NCBI RefSeq assembly: GCF_008704935.1
Contig: NZ_CP023692.1
Location: 3,323,501-3,387,500 of the forward strand
Source of the DNA: Streptomyces vinaceus
GTDB taxonomy: Bacteria > Actinomycetota > Actinomycetes > Streptomycetales > Streptomycetaceae
Length of the DNA: 64,000 nt
Reading direction: 5' to 3'
The number at the start of each line of letters is the position of its first letter. The stretch's first letter is position 1. Position numbers and translations under genes: made by a program. Of this stretch, positions 52,694 through 64,000 are shown piece after piece. The notes below the pieces were generated by a model that made no database searches, was not told where the DNA came from, and saw nothing but the letters and a program-made list of their open reading frames with translations.

Positions 52694-52991
52694 CGTCCGC
52701 GCCGCGCACCGCCCCACCCGCGCACCACCCGCACCCCCCGCACGCCACGCACCCCCCACACCTTCCGACCCTCCTGACAATCCACACAACCGGTGACCCC
52801 TCGATGACGCTGTGGTCCGATCATCCTTCGTCCGTAACCCAAGTGCCGCGCCGCTCGTTGTGCGGAATGCAGGCTCCCTGTGGACACGCCCTGCCCGAAG
52901 CCGCTCACTCGAAAGTGTGGATGTGCTCAAGGAAGGCAACCTTCCGGACACCTTGGGGAGTCGATCGTCATGACGAGAGGAGGTGCCGCCA

Positions 52992-54191
52992 GTGATCGCG
53001 AACGTGACTCCGCACCGGCGGGCGAACGCCTTCGCCCAGGCCCTGGAGGATCGGACCCCATCCGACCTTTCGGAACCGGACCCGGCGGCCGAGCAGTCCG
53101 AGGCACCTGCCGAACCTGCCGACCACGACCGGTTGTTGGCCCTGGCGAGCGCGCTCGGCGAACGTATGCCGCGCCCGGTGCTGGACCCCGAGGTCAAAGT
53201 GGTGCAACGAGCGCAGCTCGTGGCCGCCATGGAGGCCATGGTGATGGAAGAGAGGGCCGGGGGCGGTGCCGCCTCGGACCCTCAGGTGCCCGAGCAGCGG
53301 ACCGGCCGCGGCGCCCACCGGGCGACCTCGCTCCGGAAATTGCGGCCCCGCTCCCGCTGGTCCAAGGGCATCGCAGCGGGCGGCCTCACCGTAGGTGTGG
53401 CCGCGGGGGCCTTCAGCGGAGTGGCCGCTGCCAGCACGGACGCCCTGCCCGGTGACTCCCTCTACCCCGTCAAGCGGGGCATGGAGGACCTGAAGCTGGG
53501 GATGGCCGACGAGGACGCGGACCGGGGTGAGCTCTACCTCGACCAAGCCTCCAACCGGCTGTCGGAGGCCCGCAGGCTGATGGAGCGCGGCCGGTCGGGC
53601 CCCCTGGACCACGAGTCGCTCGGCGCGATCCGCCGAGCCCTCGACGGGATGAAGCACGACGCGGCCGAGGGCCACCGACTGCTCCAGGCGGCCTACGAAC
53701 GGGACGGCTCGCTCGGCCCGATCCAGACCCTGTCGTCCTTCAGCCGCTCCCACCGCGACGCGTGGGGCCGGCTCCGGGAGAAGCTCCCCGCGCAGCTCAC
53801 CGACGTGGGCGGGGAAGTCGAGTCGGTCTTCCAGGCCATAGACGATGACGTGGCGCCGCTCCAGAGCCTGCTCCCCAAGCCCCCGGAGCAGTCCCGCGGA
53901 TCGAGTGCCCCGGCCAAGCCGAGCGCACCGGCCGGCCAGCACCAGGGCGCACCGGCGGCGGGCACGCCCTCGGCCAGCCCGACCCCGCCCGCACCACCCA
54001 CCGGCGGCAAGTCCTCACCCGCCCCCGGCGGGCTCCTGGGCGGCACGGGGGACCTCCTCCACCCGCCCACGGGCCAGAACACCCCGGCGCCCTCGTCCTC
54101 CCCGGACCGCGTGGCACCGGAGATCACCCTGCCGCCCCTCCTCCCGGGCCTCCTCCCGGGCCTGGGCATCCAGGCGGAGGACACGGAGTAG
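52992..54191 (+). CDS. rsbN: BldN anti-sigma factor RsbN (DUF5667)
   Basis: This 399-residue membrane protein has a cytoplasmic N-domain (~1-120) that would bind BldN, one transmembrane helix (~125-147; GIAAGGLTVGVAAGAFSGVA), an extracellular DUF5667 helical domain starting ALPGDSLYPVKRGMEDLKL, and a Pro-rich tail. The GTG at 52992 is 8 nt after AGGAGG. The GTG at 52983 abuts the ribosome site and is rejected. CGTAAC at 52833-52838 could be the -10 of a BldN-dependent promoter, as known for rsbN. Confidence 0.92.
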   Translation: MIANVTPHRRANAFAQALEDRTPSDLSEPDPAAEQSEAPAEPADHDRLLALASALGERMPRPVLDPEVKVVQRAQLVAAMEAMVMEERAGGGAASDPQVPEQRTGRGAHRATSLRKLRPRSRWSKGIAAGGLTVGVAAGAFSGVAAASTDALPGDSLYPVKRGMEDLKLGMADEDADRGELYLDQASNRLSEARRLMERGRSGPLDHESLGAIRRALDGMKHDAAEGHRLLQAAYERDGSLGPIQTLSSFSRSHRDAWGRLREKLPAQLTDVGGEVESVFQAIDDDVAPLQSLLPKPPEQSRGSSAPAKPSAPAGQHQGAPAAGTPSASPTPPAPPTGGKSSPAPGGLLGGTGDLLHPPTGQNTPAPSSSPDRVAPEITLPPLLPGLLPGLGIQAEDTE

Positions 54192-54204
54192 CACCGCACA
54201 GCGC

Positions 54205-54238
54205 GCAGGCCCTCACCCCGACCGGGATGAGGGCCTGC
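54205..54238. terminator. Bidirectional terminator between rsbN and acyltransferase gene
   Basis: GCAGGCCCTCA (54205-54215) pairs with TGAGGGCCTGC (54228-54238) around a 12-nt GC-rich loop, midway between two convergent genes. Confidence 0.8.
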
Positions 54239-54252
54239 GTCGTACCACCGCG

Positions 54253-55245
54253 TCAGAAGAACACGGACCGCCGCTGCACCAGCAGCTTGTACAGCGTGTG
54301 CTGGATCTGCTCGCGCACCTCGTCCGTGAGGTTGAACATCAGCATCGGATCCTCCGCCGCCTCCGGCGGGTAGCCGTCCGTCTCGATCGGCTCCCCGAAC
54401 TGGATCGTCCACTTCGTCGGCAGCGGCACCGCCCCCAACGGCCCCAGCCACGGGAACGTCGGCGTGATCGGGAAGTACGGGATCCCGAGCAGCCTGGCCA
54501 CCGTCTTCGCGTTGCCGACCATCGGGTAGATCTCCTCCGCCCCCACGATCGAGCAGGGCACGATCGGCGTCCCGGCCCGCAGGGCCGTCGACACGAACCC
54601 GCCGCGCCCGAAGCGCTGGAGCTTGTACCGGTCTCCGAACGGCTTCCCTATCCCCTTGAAGCCCTCCGGCATCACCCCGACCAGCTCCCCGGCCTCCAGC
54701 AGCCGCTGCGCGTCCTCCGAACAGGCCAGCGTGTGCCCGGCCTTGCGCGCCAGCTCGTTCACCACCGGCAGCATGAACACCAGGTCCGCCGCCAGCAGCC
54801 GCAGGTGCCGCTGCGCCGGATGGTGGTCGTGGACGGCCACCTGCATCATCAGCCCGTCCAGCGGCAGGGTCCCGGAGTGGTTCGCCACGATCAGCGCGCC
54901 GCCCTCGGCCGGGATGTTCTCGATGCCCTTGACCTCGACCCGGAAGTACTTGTCGAACAGCGGACGCATCATGGACATCAGGACCTGGTCCGTCAGCTCC
55001 TTGTCGTAGCCGAACTCGTCGACCTCGTACTCCCCGGTGACCCGGCGCCGCAGGAACGCCAGGCCGCCGGCGAGCCGCCGGTCCCAGTCCACCCCGCCGG
55101 ACTTCACGGCCGCGGGCTCCGCCACGGCCGGCTCCGCGGCCTCCTCCGCCGGAGCAGGGGCCGGCACCGCCCGTACCCTCCGGGCCCCGGCGATCCGCCG
55201 GCGCGGCCGGTCCTCGTCGAACGGAATGACCTTGGCGTCCGCCAC
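54253..55245 (-). CDS. 1-Acyl-glycerol-3-phosphate acyltransferase-family protein
   Basis: This 330-residue PlsC-like acyltransferase has block I NHSGTLPLD (Hx4D), block III VMPEGFKGIGKPF and the Pro-containing block IV region (TPIVPCSIVGAEE). It transfers acyl chains to lysophosphatidate or a similar lipid. A basic, Ala/Pro-rich N-terminal extension (~50 residues) precedes the domain. The GTG shares one base with the stop of the upstream epimerase gene (TAGTG), so the two form an operon. Confidence 0.9.
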   Translation of the reverse strand: MADAKVIPFDEDRPRRRIAGARRVRAVPAPAPAEEAAEPAVAEPAAVKSGGVDWDRRLAGGLAFLRRRVTGEYEVDEFGYDKELTDQVLMSMMRPLFDKYFRVEVKGIENIPAEGGALIVANHSGTLPLDGLMMQVAVHDHHPAQRHLRLLAADLVFMLPVVNELARKAGHTLACSEDAQRLLEAGELVGVMPEGFKGIGKPFGDRYKLQRFGRGGFVSTALRAGTPIVPCSIVGAEEIYPMVGNAKTVARLLGIPYFPITPTFPWLGPLGAVPLPTKWTIQFGEPIETDGYPPEAAEDPMLMFNLTDEVREQIQHTLYKLLVQRRSVFF

Positions 55246-56324
55246 TATCGCTGCGCTCCCTCTTCGGCTCCGGCAACCCCGACGTTCAAGCTGTCCACCT
55301 TCAGGGCGGCGGCGACCCGGTCCACGGCCCGCCCCGCCTGCTCCGGCGGCAGCAGCCCCTTCCCACGGCTGCGCGCGAAATCGGCGAACGTCTCGGCGGT
55401 CGTGTACATGGGCTTGAATCCCAGCACCTCCCGCATCTGGGACGTCTCCACGACCCGCCCGTGCGTCAGCAGTCTGATCTGCTCCGGCGAGAAATCGGTG
55501 ACGCCCACCGCCCGCAGCGCCGACCCCACCCACGTCACCGCGGGCAGCACCAGCGGCACCGTCGGCCGCCCCAGCCGGCGCGCGCACTGCGACAGCAGCA
55601 GCACCCCGTCCCCCGCGATGTTGAAGGTCCCGCTGTTCAGCGTTCCGCGCTGGGGCTCCCCCGCCGCCAGCCGCAGCACGTCCAGGACGTCGTCCTCGTG
55701 GACGAACTGGAGCCGCGGGTCGTAGCCCAGCACCGTCGGCATCACCGACATCGAGAAGTACTCGGCGAGCGCGGAGTCCGCGTACGGCCCCAGGATGTTC
55801 GCGAAGCGCAGCACGCACACCGCCACGTCCGGCCGCCGGCGCGCGAAGCCCCGTACGTACGACTCCACCTCGACGGCGTCCTTGGCGAAGCCGCCCGCCG
55901 GCAGGGACTTGGGCTGCGTGGTCTCCGTGAAGACGGCCGGATCCCGCGAGGCGCCCCCGTACACGCTGGTACTGGACTTCACCACGAGCCGCCGCACCGT
56001 CGGCGACTTCTGGCAGGCACCGAGCAGCTGCATGGTGCCGATGACGTTGGTCTCCTTGACCGCGCTGCCCGCCCCGCCCGCGCCCGCGCCGCCGCCGGTC
56101 ACGGCGAGATGGACCACCGTGTCCACGGCGTGCTCGGCGAGCACCCGGGCGATGGACGACTGCCTGATGTCCGTCCGGACGAACTCCGCCGACCCGAGCC
56201 GGTGCGGCGGCGCCACCGCGTCGACCGCGATGACCCGATCGACCTCGGGATCACGCTGGACGCGCCGCACGAAGCGGCCCCCCAGCTGCCGGGCAGCCCC
56301 GGTTACGAGCACGACCTTCCCCAC
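55245..56324 (-). CDS. NAD-dependent epimerase/dehydratase family protein
   Basis: This 359-residue extended SDR has the cofactor motif VLVTGAARQLGGRFVRRV, the acidic DAVAPPHR region for NAD, and an SSTSVYG active-site stretch. It is not specific enough to name a sugar substrate. The GTG start at 56324 begins with the Rossmann strand. It sits after the bS22 terminator and is coupled to the acyltransferase, so a role in envelope lipid or glycolipid synthesis is possible. Confidence 0.87.
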   Translation of the reverse strand: MGKVVLVTGAARQLGGRFVRRVQRDPEVDRVIAVDAVAPPHRLGSAEFVRTDIRQSSIARVLAEHAVDTVVHLAVTGGGAGAGGAGSAVKETNVIGTMQLLGACQKSPTVRRLVVKSSTSVYGGASRDPAVFTETTQPKSLPAGGFAKDAVEVESYVRGFARRRPDVAVCVLRFANILGPYADSALAEYFSMSVMPTVLGYDPRLQFVHEDDVLDVLRLAAGEPQRGTLNSGTFNIAGDGVLLLSQCARRLGRPTVPLVLPAVTWVGSALRAVGVTDFSPEQIRLLTHGRVVETSQMREVLGFKPMYTTAETFADFARSRGKGLLPPEQAGRAVDRVAAALKVDSLNVGVAGAEEGAQR

Positions 56325-56360
56325 GAGCTTCGCGCCTTCCTCGTCGTCCCCGGCTACACC

Positions 56361-56395
56361 GCAGCCCCTCCACCAAAGTCTGGTGGAGGGGCTGC
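56361..56395 (-). terminator. Terminator of the bS22 gene
   Basis: A perfect 15-bp stem (GCAGCCCCTCCACCA, 56361-56375, with 56381-56395) and a 5-nt loop lie 22 bp downstream of the bS22 stop on the minus strand. Confidence 0.85.
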
Positions 56396-56417
56396 GGAGA
56401 ACACGTACAGCTGCCGT

Positions 56418-56516
56418 TTACTTCTTGTTACGGCGCTGGACGCGGGTGCGCTTGAGCAGCTTGCGGTGCTTCTTCTTAGCCATCCGCTTGCGCCGCTTCT
56501 TGATAACAGAGCCCAC
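56418..56516 (-). CDS. Small ribosomal protein bS22 (AURKAIP1/COX24 domain), 32 residues
   Basis: On the minus strand a GTG opens a 32-codon frame starting [20 protein letters not shown] and ending in RVQRRNKK. More than half the residues are Lys or Arg. This tiny, extremely basic protein is the actinobacterial bS22 ribosomal subunit component found between the 30S subunit and 16S rRNA. It has its own strong terminator. It is easily missed because of its size. Confidence 0.93.
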   Translation of the reverse strand: MGSVIKKRRKRMAKKKHRKLLKRTRVQRRNKK

Positions 56517-56656
56517 GACTACCCTCGCTCACTTCTCGGAACATCTCCGCGCTAGCGGAGATCGGTGCGGGGCGTCTGGGCCCACACGACCTACGTCGGC
56601 CTAGCCTACCCGCCCGAGCTCCGAGCCCGTAATCCGAGGGACACCGCAGGTCAATC

Positions 56657-56866
56657 TCAGGCCGACTCCACCCCCACATACGACTCTCGGAGGTACTCGT
56701 GAACCGCGTTTTCGGGGACCCGGAAGGACCGGCCCACCCGGATCGCGGGCAGATGACCGTTATGCACCAAGCGGTACACAGTCATCTTCGACACTCGCAT
56801 CACCGAGGCAACCTCTGCCACGGTCAGGAACACGACCTCACTGAGAGGCCTCTCGCCAGCAGCCAT
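56657..56866 (-). CDS. Excisionase-type helix-turn-helix DNA-binding protein
   Basis: This 69-residue protein is almost entirely one MerR/excisionase-like HTH (FLTVAEVASVMRVSKMTVYR, then IRVGRSFRVPENAVHEYL). It resembles BldC-class small regulators but is not BldC itself. AAGG lies 7 nt before the ATG at 56866. Streptomyces keeps a gene of this type beside bldN/rsbN and bS22, so it is probably a conserved core regulator rather than a phage remnant. Confidence 0.87.
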   Translation of the reverse strand: MAAGERPLSEVVFLTVAEVASVMRVSKMTVYRLVHNGHLPAIRVGRSFRVPENAVHEYLRESYVGVESA

Positions 56867-56980
56867 GACACACCTTGACCTTCCGCGCATGACGGGCACC
56901 GGCTTCCCCTCCGGTTACTCCTCGTCGTCGCACGCTCACTCCCCAGAGTAGGGGCGTGTGATACGAGTGGGGAAGAGGAG

Positions 56981-57898
56981 CTACGGCCACTCCTGCGCAC
57001 CCGGCAGGCTCGCCCGATCGAGTACATAGCGAATCAGTGGTCCGTAGTAGTCCGCGCGCACCGCGTCATCAAGCGGAACGGCCACCGCCACCCGCCCCTC
57101 CGCCTCGCCGACGAACAGCGCCGGGTCGTCCGTATCCGCCAGCCCGATCGCCTCCACACCGAGCTGACCTGCGCCGCAGACCCACCCGTGGTCCCCCACC
57201 ACCAATTCCGGCAACGGCCCTCCGGCCTCCGCGAGGGCCCCCAGCACGATCCGAACCGGCAGGGGCGAATGGGTGTGCACGCCGGTGGCACTCCCCGGCG
57301 GCCGCGCGCCGGGTTCCCGCACCAACGCGACTCCCCGTACGTAATCGATGCTGTGCCTGCGTACGCCGAACCGGGTCGCCATGTCGACACGGGCCCCCTG
57401 CGCCGGGGTGAGCACAACACATCCCACCGCCGACAGCGCGCGGGCCAAACTGGCGTAGAACCCCAGGAGACGGTGCGGATGACCCGTCCCGAACAGCACG
57501 GGCGCCCGCGCCACAGCCGCCTCCCGCAGCCGCCCCGCGAAGGCCTCCAGACCCGCCAGCGTCAGCTCCGGATCGATGACGTCCGGCCCGTTGACGTGCG
57601 CGGGATCCGCCGAGACCCCGCACTTGTCCGCCATCAACCTCAGCAGGTCACCCTCGCCCCAGCCCCACTCCGGATCCAGCCCCAGCAGCACCCGAGGATC
57701 CCGCGCCGCGAACAACCGGTAGCTGCGCAGGCTCTCCTCCCGCGACGTGGCGACGGGCCCGGCCAACCGGGCGGCCAGCAGATGCGCACGCAGCGCGCCG
57801 GTGCTCAACACCCTCCGATGCTGCCGCACACCACCGGCCCGATCGCCAATTCCGGGGAACAGCCCCACCGTTGGCGTAACGATGCTGCGCCCCGGCAC
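56981..57898 (-). CDS. Conserved actinobacterial phosphatase-like protein
   Basis: This 305-residue protein of a conserved Streptomyces family is often labelled phosphatase. It includes LSTGALRAHLLAARLAGPVATSREESL, a GTGHPHRLLGFY segment and VVGDHGWVCGAGQLG. I do not see a classic phosphatase motif, so the enzymatic label is weak. The GTG at 57898 starts directly in conserved sequence. It is 21 bp downstream of the AcuC-like gene, in one operon. Confidence 0.75.
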   Translation of the reverse strand: MPGRSIVTPTVGLFPGIGDRAGGVRQHRRVLSTGALRAHLLAARLAGPVATSREESLRSYRLFAARDPRVLLGLDPEWGWGEGDLLRLMADKCGVSADPAHVNGPDVIDPELTLAGLEAFAGRLREAAVARAPVLFGTGHPHRLLGFYASLARALSAVGCVVLTPAQGARVDMATRFGVRRHSIDYVRGVALVREPGARPPGSATGVHTHSPLPVRIVLGALAEAGGPLPELVVGDHGWVCGAGQLGVEAIGLADTDDPALFVGEAEGRVAVAVPLDDAVRADYYGPLIRYVLDRASLPGAQEWP

Positions 57899-57919
57899 CC
57901 CCGCGCCCCGCCCCGGGCC

Positions 57920-59098
57920 CTACGTGAGGAGGCCGCGCAACGGGAACACCGCCCGCCGCGTCGCCAGAACGGCCTGATCGATACGGTCGGCCGGATCGTA
58001 GCCCGCCTCCCAGTCCCGCCACGCCACCGTCCGCCCGTCCGTCATCCGCGCCGGAGCCGGCTGCCGCGTCCGCGCGTACACCTCGTCCCGCCACGCCTGC
58101 GGCACCGCCGCCGACGGATCGACCGGGCGGTGGGCCGCGATCCCCACCAGATGCGTCCACGACCGCGGTACGACGTCCACGACCGCGTACCCGCCGCCGC
58201 CCAGCGCCACCCACCTGCCGTCCGCGTACTCGTGCGCCAGCCGGTGACAGGCCTCCTGCACCGCCCGCTGCGCGTCCAGCGACACCGCCAGATGCGCCAG
58301 CGGATCCTCGACATGCGTGTCCGCCCCGTGCTGGGTCACCAGCACCTGTGGCCGGAACTCCTCCAACAGCTCGGGCACCGTCGCGTGGAAGGCCCGCAGC
58401 CACCCCTCGTCCCCGGTCCCGGCGGGCAGCGCCACGTTCACCGCCGAACCCTCCGCGCCCGGCCCGCCCGTCTCCTCCGGCCAGCCCGTCTGCGGGAACA
58501 GCGTCCGCGGATGCTCGTGCAGCGAGATCGTCAGCACCCGCGGATCGTCCCAGAACACCGTCTGGACCCCGTCCCCGTGGTGCACGTCCACGTCCACGTA
58601 CGCGACCCGCTCGGCCCCCAGCTCCAACAGCCGCGCGATCGCCAGCGCCGCGTCGTTGTACACGCAGAACCCGGCCGCCCCGCCCGGCATGGCGTGGTGC
58701 AGCCCGCCCGCGAAGTTCACCGCGTGCCCGGCCTCCCCGCGCCAGACCGCCTCCGCCGCCGCCACCGACTGCCCCGCGATCAGCGCCGAGGCCTCGTGCA
58801 TCCCGCGGAAAGCGGGATCGTCCACCGTCCCCAGCCCGTACGACCCGTCCGCCGCCCCCGGATCCGCCGACACCTCGCGCACCGCGGCCACGTAGTCCTC
58901 CCGGTGGACCAGCCGCAGCGTGGAGTCCCCGGCCGCGCGGGCCGCCCGTACCTCCATCTCCCGGTCCAGCCCGAAGGCGCGCACCAGGCCCATGGTCAGC
59001 GCCAGGCGCACCGGGTCCATCGGATGGCTCGGTCCGAAGTCATACCTCGTTACCGCCTCGTCCCACATCAACAGCCCGGTCACCGGCTCGCCGCTCAT
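57920..59098 (-). CDS. acuC: AcuC-like histone deacetylase-fold protein
   Basis: This 392-residue arginase/deacetylase-fold protein has NFAGGLHHAMPGGAAGFCVYND (quoted in part: GGLHHAMPGGAAGFC), DVDVHHGDGVQ and TQHGADTH, giving the zinc ligands Asp-His-Asp of class I/II deacetylases. AcuC deacetylates acetyl-CoA synthetase in other bacteria. The ATG at 59098 was chosen; a GTG at 59107 is possible. Its start lies inside the end of the upstream MFS gene (59-bp overlap), so the genes are coupled. Confidence 0.9.
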   Translation of the reverse strand: MSGEPVTGLLMWDEAVTRYDFGPSHPMDPVRLALTMGLVRAFGLDREMEVRAARAAGDSTLRLVHREDYVAAVREVSADPGAADGSYGLGTVDDPAFRGMHEASALIAGQSVAAAEAVWRGEAGHAVNFAGGLHHAMPGGAAGFCVYNDAALAIARLLELGAERVAYVDVDVHHGDGVQTVFWDDPRVLTISLHEHPRTLFPQTGWPEETGGPGAEGSAVNVALPAGTGDEGWLRAFHATVPELLEEFRPQVLVTQHGADTHVEDPLAHLAVSLDAQRAVQEACHRLAHEYADGRWVALGGGGYAVVDVVPRSWTHLVGIAAHRPVDPSAAVPQAWRDEVYARTRQPAPARMTDGRTVAWRDWEAGYDPADRIDQAVLATRRAVFPLRGLLT

Positions 59099-60266
59099 GC
59101 CCGACACCGTATCGGGCGCCCTCCGCGCCGAACGAGCGGGCGTGGAAGAGTGTCACGAGGACCAGCGCCATCGGCACGAGCATCGCGCCCCGGTAACTCC
59201 AGGCGTCCCCGATCCCGCCGACGAGCGGCGACCCGATCAGGAAGCCGACGTAGTTGAAGATGTTCAGCCGCGCGATCGCGGTGTCGGAGGCCCCCGGGAA
59301 GAGACGGCCGGCCGCGGCGAACGTCTGCGGAACGATCACGCACAGCCCGATCCCCAGCAGCGTGAACCCGAGCATCCCCGTCCACGCCCCGGGCGCGGCC
59401 GCCACCACCGCGAACCCGCCGGCCGCGACCACCGTCCCGATCCGCACGACGGCCGCCGCGCCGAAGCGCCGCACGCCCAGGTCCCCGACGCCCCGCCCGA
59501 TCAGCGTGGTCACCATGTAGACGTTGTACGGGACCGTCGCCAGCTGCTCCGAGCTCCCCAGCACGTCCTGGAGGTACTTGGCGCTCCAGTTCGACACCGT
59601 CGAATCCCCGATGTACGCACAGGCCATCACCAGGCACAGCGGCAGCAGCAGCCGGAACCCGCCGACCCCGAGCCCCTTCTCCGGGACCTCGGCCCCCGGG
59701 CCCTTCTCGTCGACGTAGAAACGGCTGCCGTAGAACGCGAGCGGCAGCAGCACGACCACCGCCGGCAGGTACGAGGTGAACAGCGACAGGTGCCAGTGCG
59801 CCCCGGCCCAGGCCGCGGAGGCCCCGACGATCCCGCCCAGGCTGTACGCGGCGTGGAAGCCGAGCATGATGCTGCGCCCGTACGCCCGCTGCAGGCTCAC
59901 CCCGAGCATGTTCATCGAGGCGTCCAGCGCACCGACGGAGAGCCCGAACGCCCCCAGCGCCACGGCCGCGTGCCACATCTGCGTACCGGCCCCGACGCCC
60001 AGCAGGGCGAGCAGGACGAGCGGCTGCGCCCACCGCAGCACGGCGGCGGGCCCCACCCGCCTCACCAGGTGCTCGGTGGCCACACTGGAGACCCCGGCGA
60101 GGATCGGGACGGCGGCGAGGAAGGCGGGCAGCAGCCCGTCGGATATCCCGTACCGGTCCTGGATGGCGGGGATCCGCGTCACGAGGAGGGCGAAGGTCAC
60201 GCCCTGCACGAAGAAGCTGAACCCCAGGGAGCCCCGCCCCCGGCGCAGCCGTACGTCTTCTGTCAT
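59040..60266 (-). CDS. MFS transporter
   Basis: This 408-residue, 12-helix protein resembles the YbjJ/FucP-like MFS group (FALLVTRIPAIQDRYGISDGLLPAFLAAV, in part). A periplasmic or cytoplasmic charged loop (YVDEKGPGAEVPEKG) sits midway. The substrate is unknown. The C-terminal tail overlaps the acuC start by 59 bp. Confidence 0.87.
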   Translation of the reverse strand: MTEDVRLRRGRGSLGFSFFVQGVTFALLVTRIPAIQDRYGISDGLLPAFLAAVPILAGVSSVATEHLVRRVGPAAVLRWAQPLVLLALLGVGAGTQMWHAAVALGAFGLSVGALDASMNMLGVSLQRAYGRSIMLGFHAAYSLGGIVGASAAWAGAHWHLSLFTSYLPAVVVLLPLAFYGSRFYVDEKGPGAEVPEKGLGVGGFRLLLPLCLVMACAYIGDSTVSNWSAKYLQDVLGSSEQLATVPYNVYMVTTLIGRGVGDLGVRRFGAAAVVRIGTVVAAGGFAVVAAAPGAWTGMLGFTLLGIGLCVIVPQTFAAAGRLFPGASDTAIARLNIFNYVGFLIGSPLVGGIGDAWSYRGAMLVPMALVLVTLFHARSFGAEGARYGVGHERRAGDRAVDVGRGGNEV

Positions 60267-60309
60267 GGCGGCACAGCGTACGGCCGTGGGCTACCCGTGG
60301 GTAGAGAGA

Positions 60310-60963
60310 TCACATGGGGAGTTCCAGAAGCCCCGTCAGCTCCTTCATCTCCCCGAACAGCCCGGTGGCACCGGCCAGCCGCTCGGCCGGGGTCATCGCG
60401 GTGAACCCGTACACGTCCATCCCGGCGGCGAGGGCGGCCCGGACGCCGAGCGGGCTGTCCTCGATCACCACGCACCGCGCGGGCTCGACCCCCATGGACC
60501 GGGCCGCGTGCAGGAACAGGTCCGGAGCCGGCTTGCCCTTCCCCACGTCCTGCGAACTGAAGATCCACTCCTCCTCGAACCACCCGTCGAGCCCGGCCGC
60601 CCGGTGCCCGACCCGGATCCGCTCGTGGCTGCCGGAGGAGGCCAGGCAGTACGGGACCCCCTGGGCGGTCAGCGCCCCGAGCACGTCCACGGCGCCGGCG
60701 ACCGGCGCCAGCTCGCGCTCGAACGCGGCGAAGGTCCGCGCGTGCAGGGTCGCGTCGAACTCGGCCGGCAGCCGCTGCCCGGTCCGGTCGAACACGAGGT
60801 CGTGCACCCGGTGCACGGCGGCACCCATGTAGTCACGGATCGACTCCTCGTACGAGGTGGGATGCCCCAGCTCGGTGAGATAGCCGGCGAGGATCGTATT
60901 GGCGAGCGGCTCGCTGTCCACCAGCACGCCGTCGTTGTCGAAGATGACGAGGTCATAGCCCAT
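60310..60963 (-). CDS. HAD-superfamily sugar-phosphatase/beta-phosphoglucomutase-like hydrolase
   Basis: This 217-residue HAD protein has motif I VIFDNDGVLVDSE, motif II YCLASSGSHERI, motif III lysine in GKGKPAPD and motif IV VIEDSPLGVRAALAAGM. The Asn in FDNDG in place of the usual Asp/Cys spacing residue is typical of the CbbY/YieH group. The ATG at 60963 starts one strand before motif I. It is the last protein gene before the rRNA operon. Confidence 0.92.
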   Translation of the reverse strand: MGYDLVIFDNDGVLVDSEPLANTILAGYLTELGHPTSYEESIRDYMGAAVHRVHDLVFDRTGQRLPAEFDATLHARTFAAFERELAPVAGAVDVLGALTAQGVPYCLASSGSHERIRVGHRAAGLDGWFEEEWIFSSQDVGKGKPAPDLFLHAARSMGVEPARCVVIEDSPLGVRAALAAGMDVYGFTAMTPAERLAGATGLFGEMKELTGLLELPM

Positions 60964-61001
60964 GGCCACGACCCTACGCAAAACATGCCCGTAAACGCAG
61001 A

Positions 61002-61031
61002 AAAGCCCCGCACCAGAAGGTGCGGGGCTTT
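61002..61031 (-). terminator. rRNA operon terminator
   Basis: AAAGCCCCGCACC (61002-61014) and GGTGCGGGGCTTT (61019-61031) form a 13-bp stem with a 4-nt loop, 12 bp past the 5S end on the minus strand and followed by TTTTCTG. Confidence 0.92.
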
Positions 61032-61043
61032 CCCACAATGATT

Positions 61044-61162
61044 GTTCGGCGGCGTCCTACTCTCCCACAGGGTCCCCCCTGCAGTACCATCGGCGCTGAA
61101 AGGCTTAGCTTCCGGGTTCGGAATGTAACCGGGCGTTTCCCTAACGCTATGACCACCGAAAC
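61044..61162 (-). rRNA. 5S ribosomal RNA
   Basis: On the minus strand the sequence starts GTTTCGGTGGTCATAGCG, passes through CCGAACCCGGAAGCTAAG and ends GTAGGACGCCGCCGAAC. This is the standard Streptomyces 5S of about 117-119 nt. The two ends pair to form helix I. Confidence 0.96.
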
Positions 61163-61238
61163 ACTATGAAATTTGAACACTGGACGGCAACACAGCTGTT
61201 CGTTATTTCAGAACTAACACAGTGGACGCGAGCAACTG

Positions 61239-64000
<2,762 letters not shown>

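Overview
The window is high-GC actinobacterial DNA, almost certainly from a Streptomyces chromosome. It has very GC-rich third codon positions, frequent GTG starts, ATGA/GTGA-coupled genes and a bldA-type TTA codon. It also carries the marker genes bldN-rsbN, the rex-hemACD operon, an XRE/DUF397/anti-sigma ATPase trio and an rRNA operon with Streptomyces-like 5S and 23S sequence.

Layout. (1) 1-5352, minus strand: nitrate assimilation genes (nirB N-terminus, a flavoprotein with a BFD domain, molybdopterin nitrate reductase, NarK transporter). (2) 5375-11154, minus: a lyase of the fumarase/adenylosuccinate lyase family, a large FAD enzyme and an AMP-forming ligase resembling the nitrous-acid/diazotisation set CreD, CreE and CreM of cremeomycin biosynthesis, plus an SRPBCC protein. 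They run in the same direction as the nitrate genes, with only 22 bp between lyase and narK. (3) 11319-20800: an MDR oxidoreductase (minus) diverging from a plus-strand run of class II DAHP synthase, DHB-dehydrogenase-like SDR, PhzD, PhzE, KAS III-like enzyme, arylamine N-acetyltransferase homologue and FAD hydroxylase. The first four should turn chorismate into 3-hydroxyanthranilate. (4) 21013-25927: a 58-residue secreted-type peptide, an AfsR-type SARP regulator with a TTA codon, and a domesticated IS701-like protein without its catalytic acids. (5) 26006-32741, minus: MFS exporter, single ATP-grasp ligase, FMN reductase, and a 1151-residue multi-module ATP-grasp protein. (6) 33105-40458, plus: a tightly coupled operon of WD40 protein, GTP cyclohydrolase II, SUMF1-domain protein, CysK-like PLP enzyme, methyltransferase, 2OG-Fe(II) oxygenase, serine acetyltransferase-like protein and a small unknown. 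The first three match, family for family, ToxC, ToxB and ToxD of the toxoflavin (7-azapteridine) pathway. (7) 40534-60963: core chromosome (hemB, hemD, hemC, hemA, rex, bldN, rsbN, lipid and housekeeping genes). (8) 61044-64000, minus: 5S and partial 23S rRNA.

How it may work together (inference). Heptamers of the type CGTTCCC repeated every 11 bp lie upstream of the SARP gene, the small peptide gene and the WD40/GTP cyclohydrolase operon. This suggests that one SARP activates both halves of a single biosynthetic gene cluster of about 5-40 kb. The cluster would combine nitrous acid made from aspartate, and possibly nitrite from nitrate, with two amine-rich precursors: 3-hydroxyanthranilate and a GTP-derived diaminopyrimidine. 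ATP-grasp, NAT and KAS III enzymes could then join the parts. I do not recognise a known product with this gene set; an N-N bond-containing metabolite is the best prediction.
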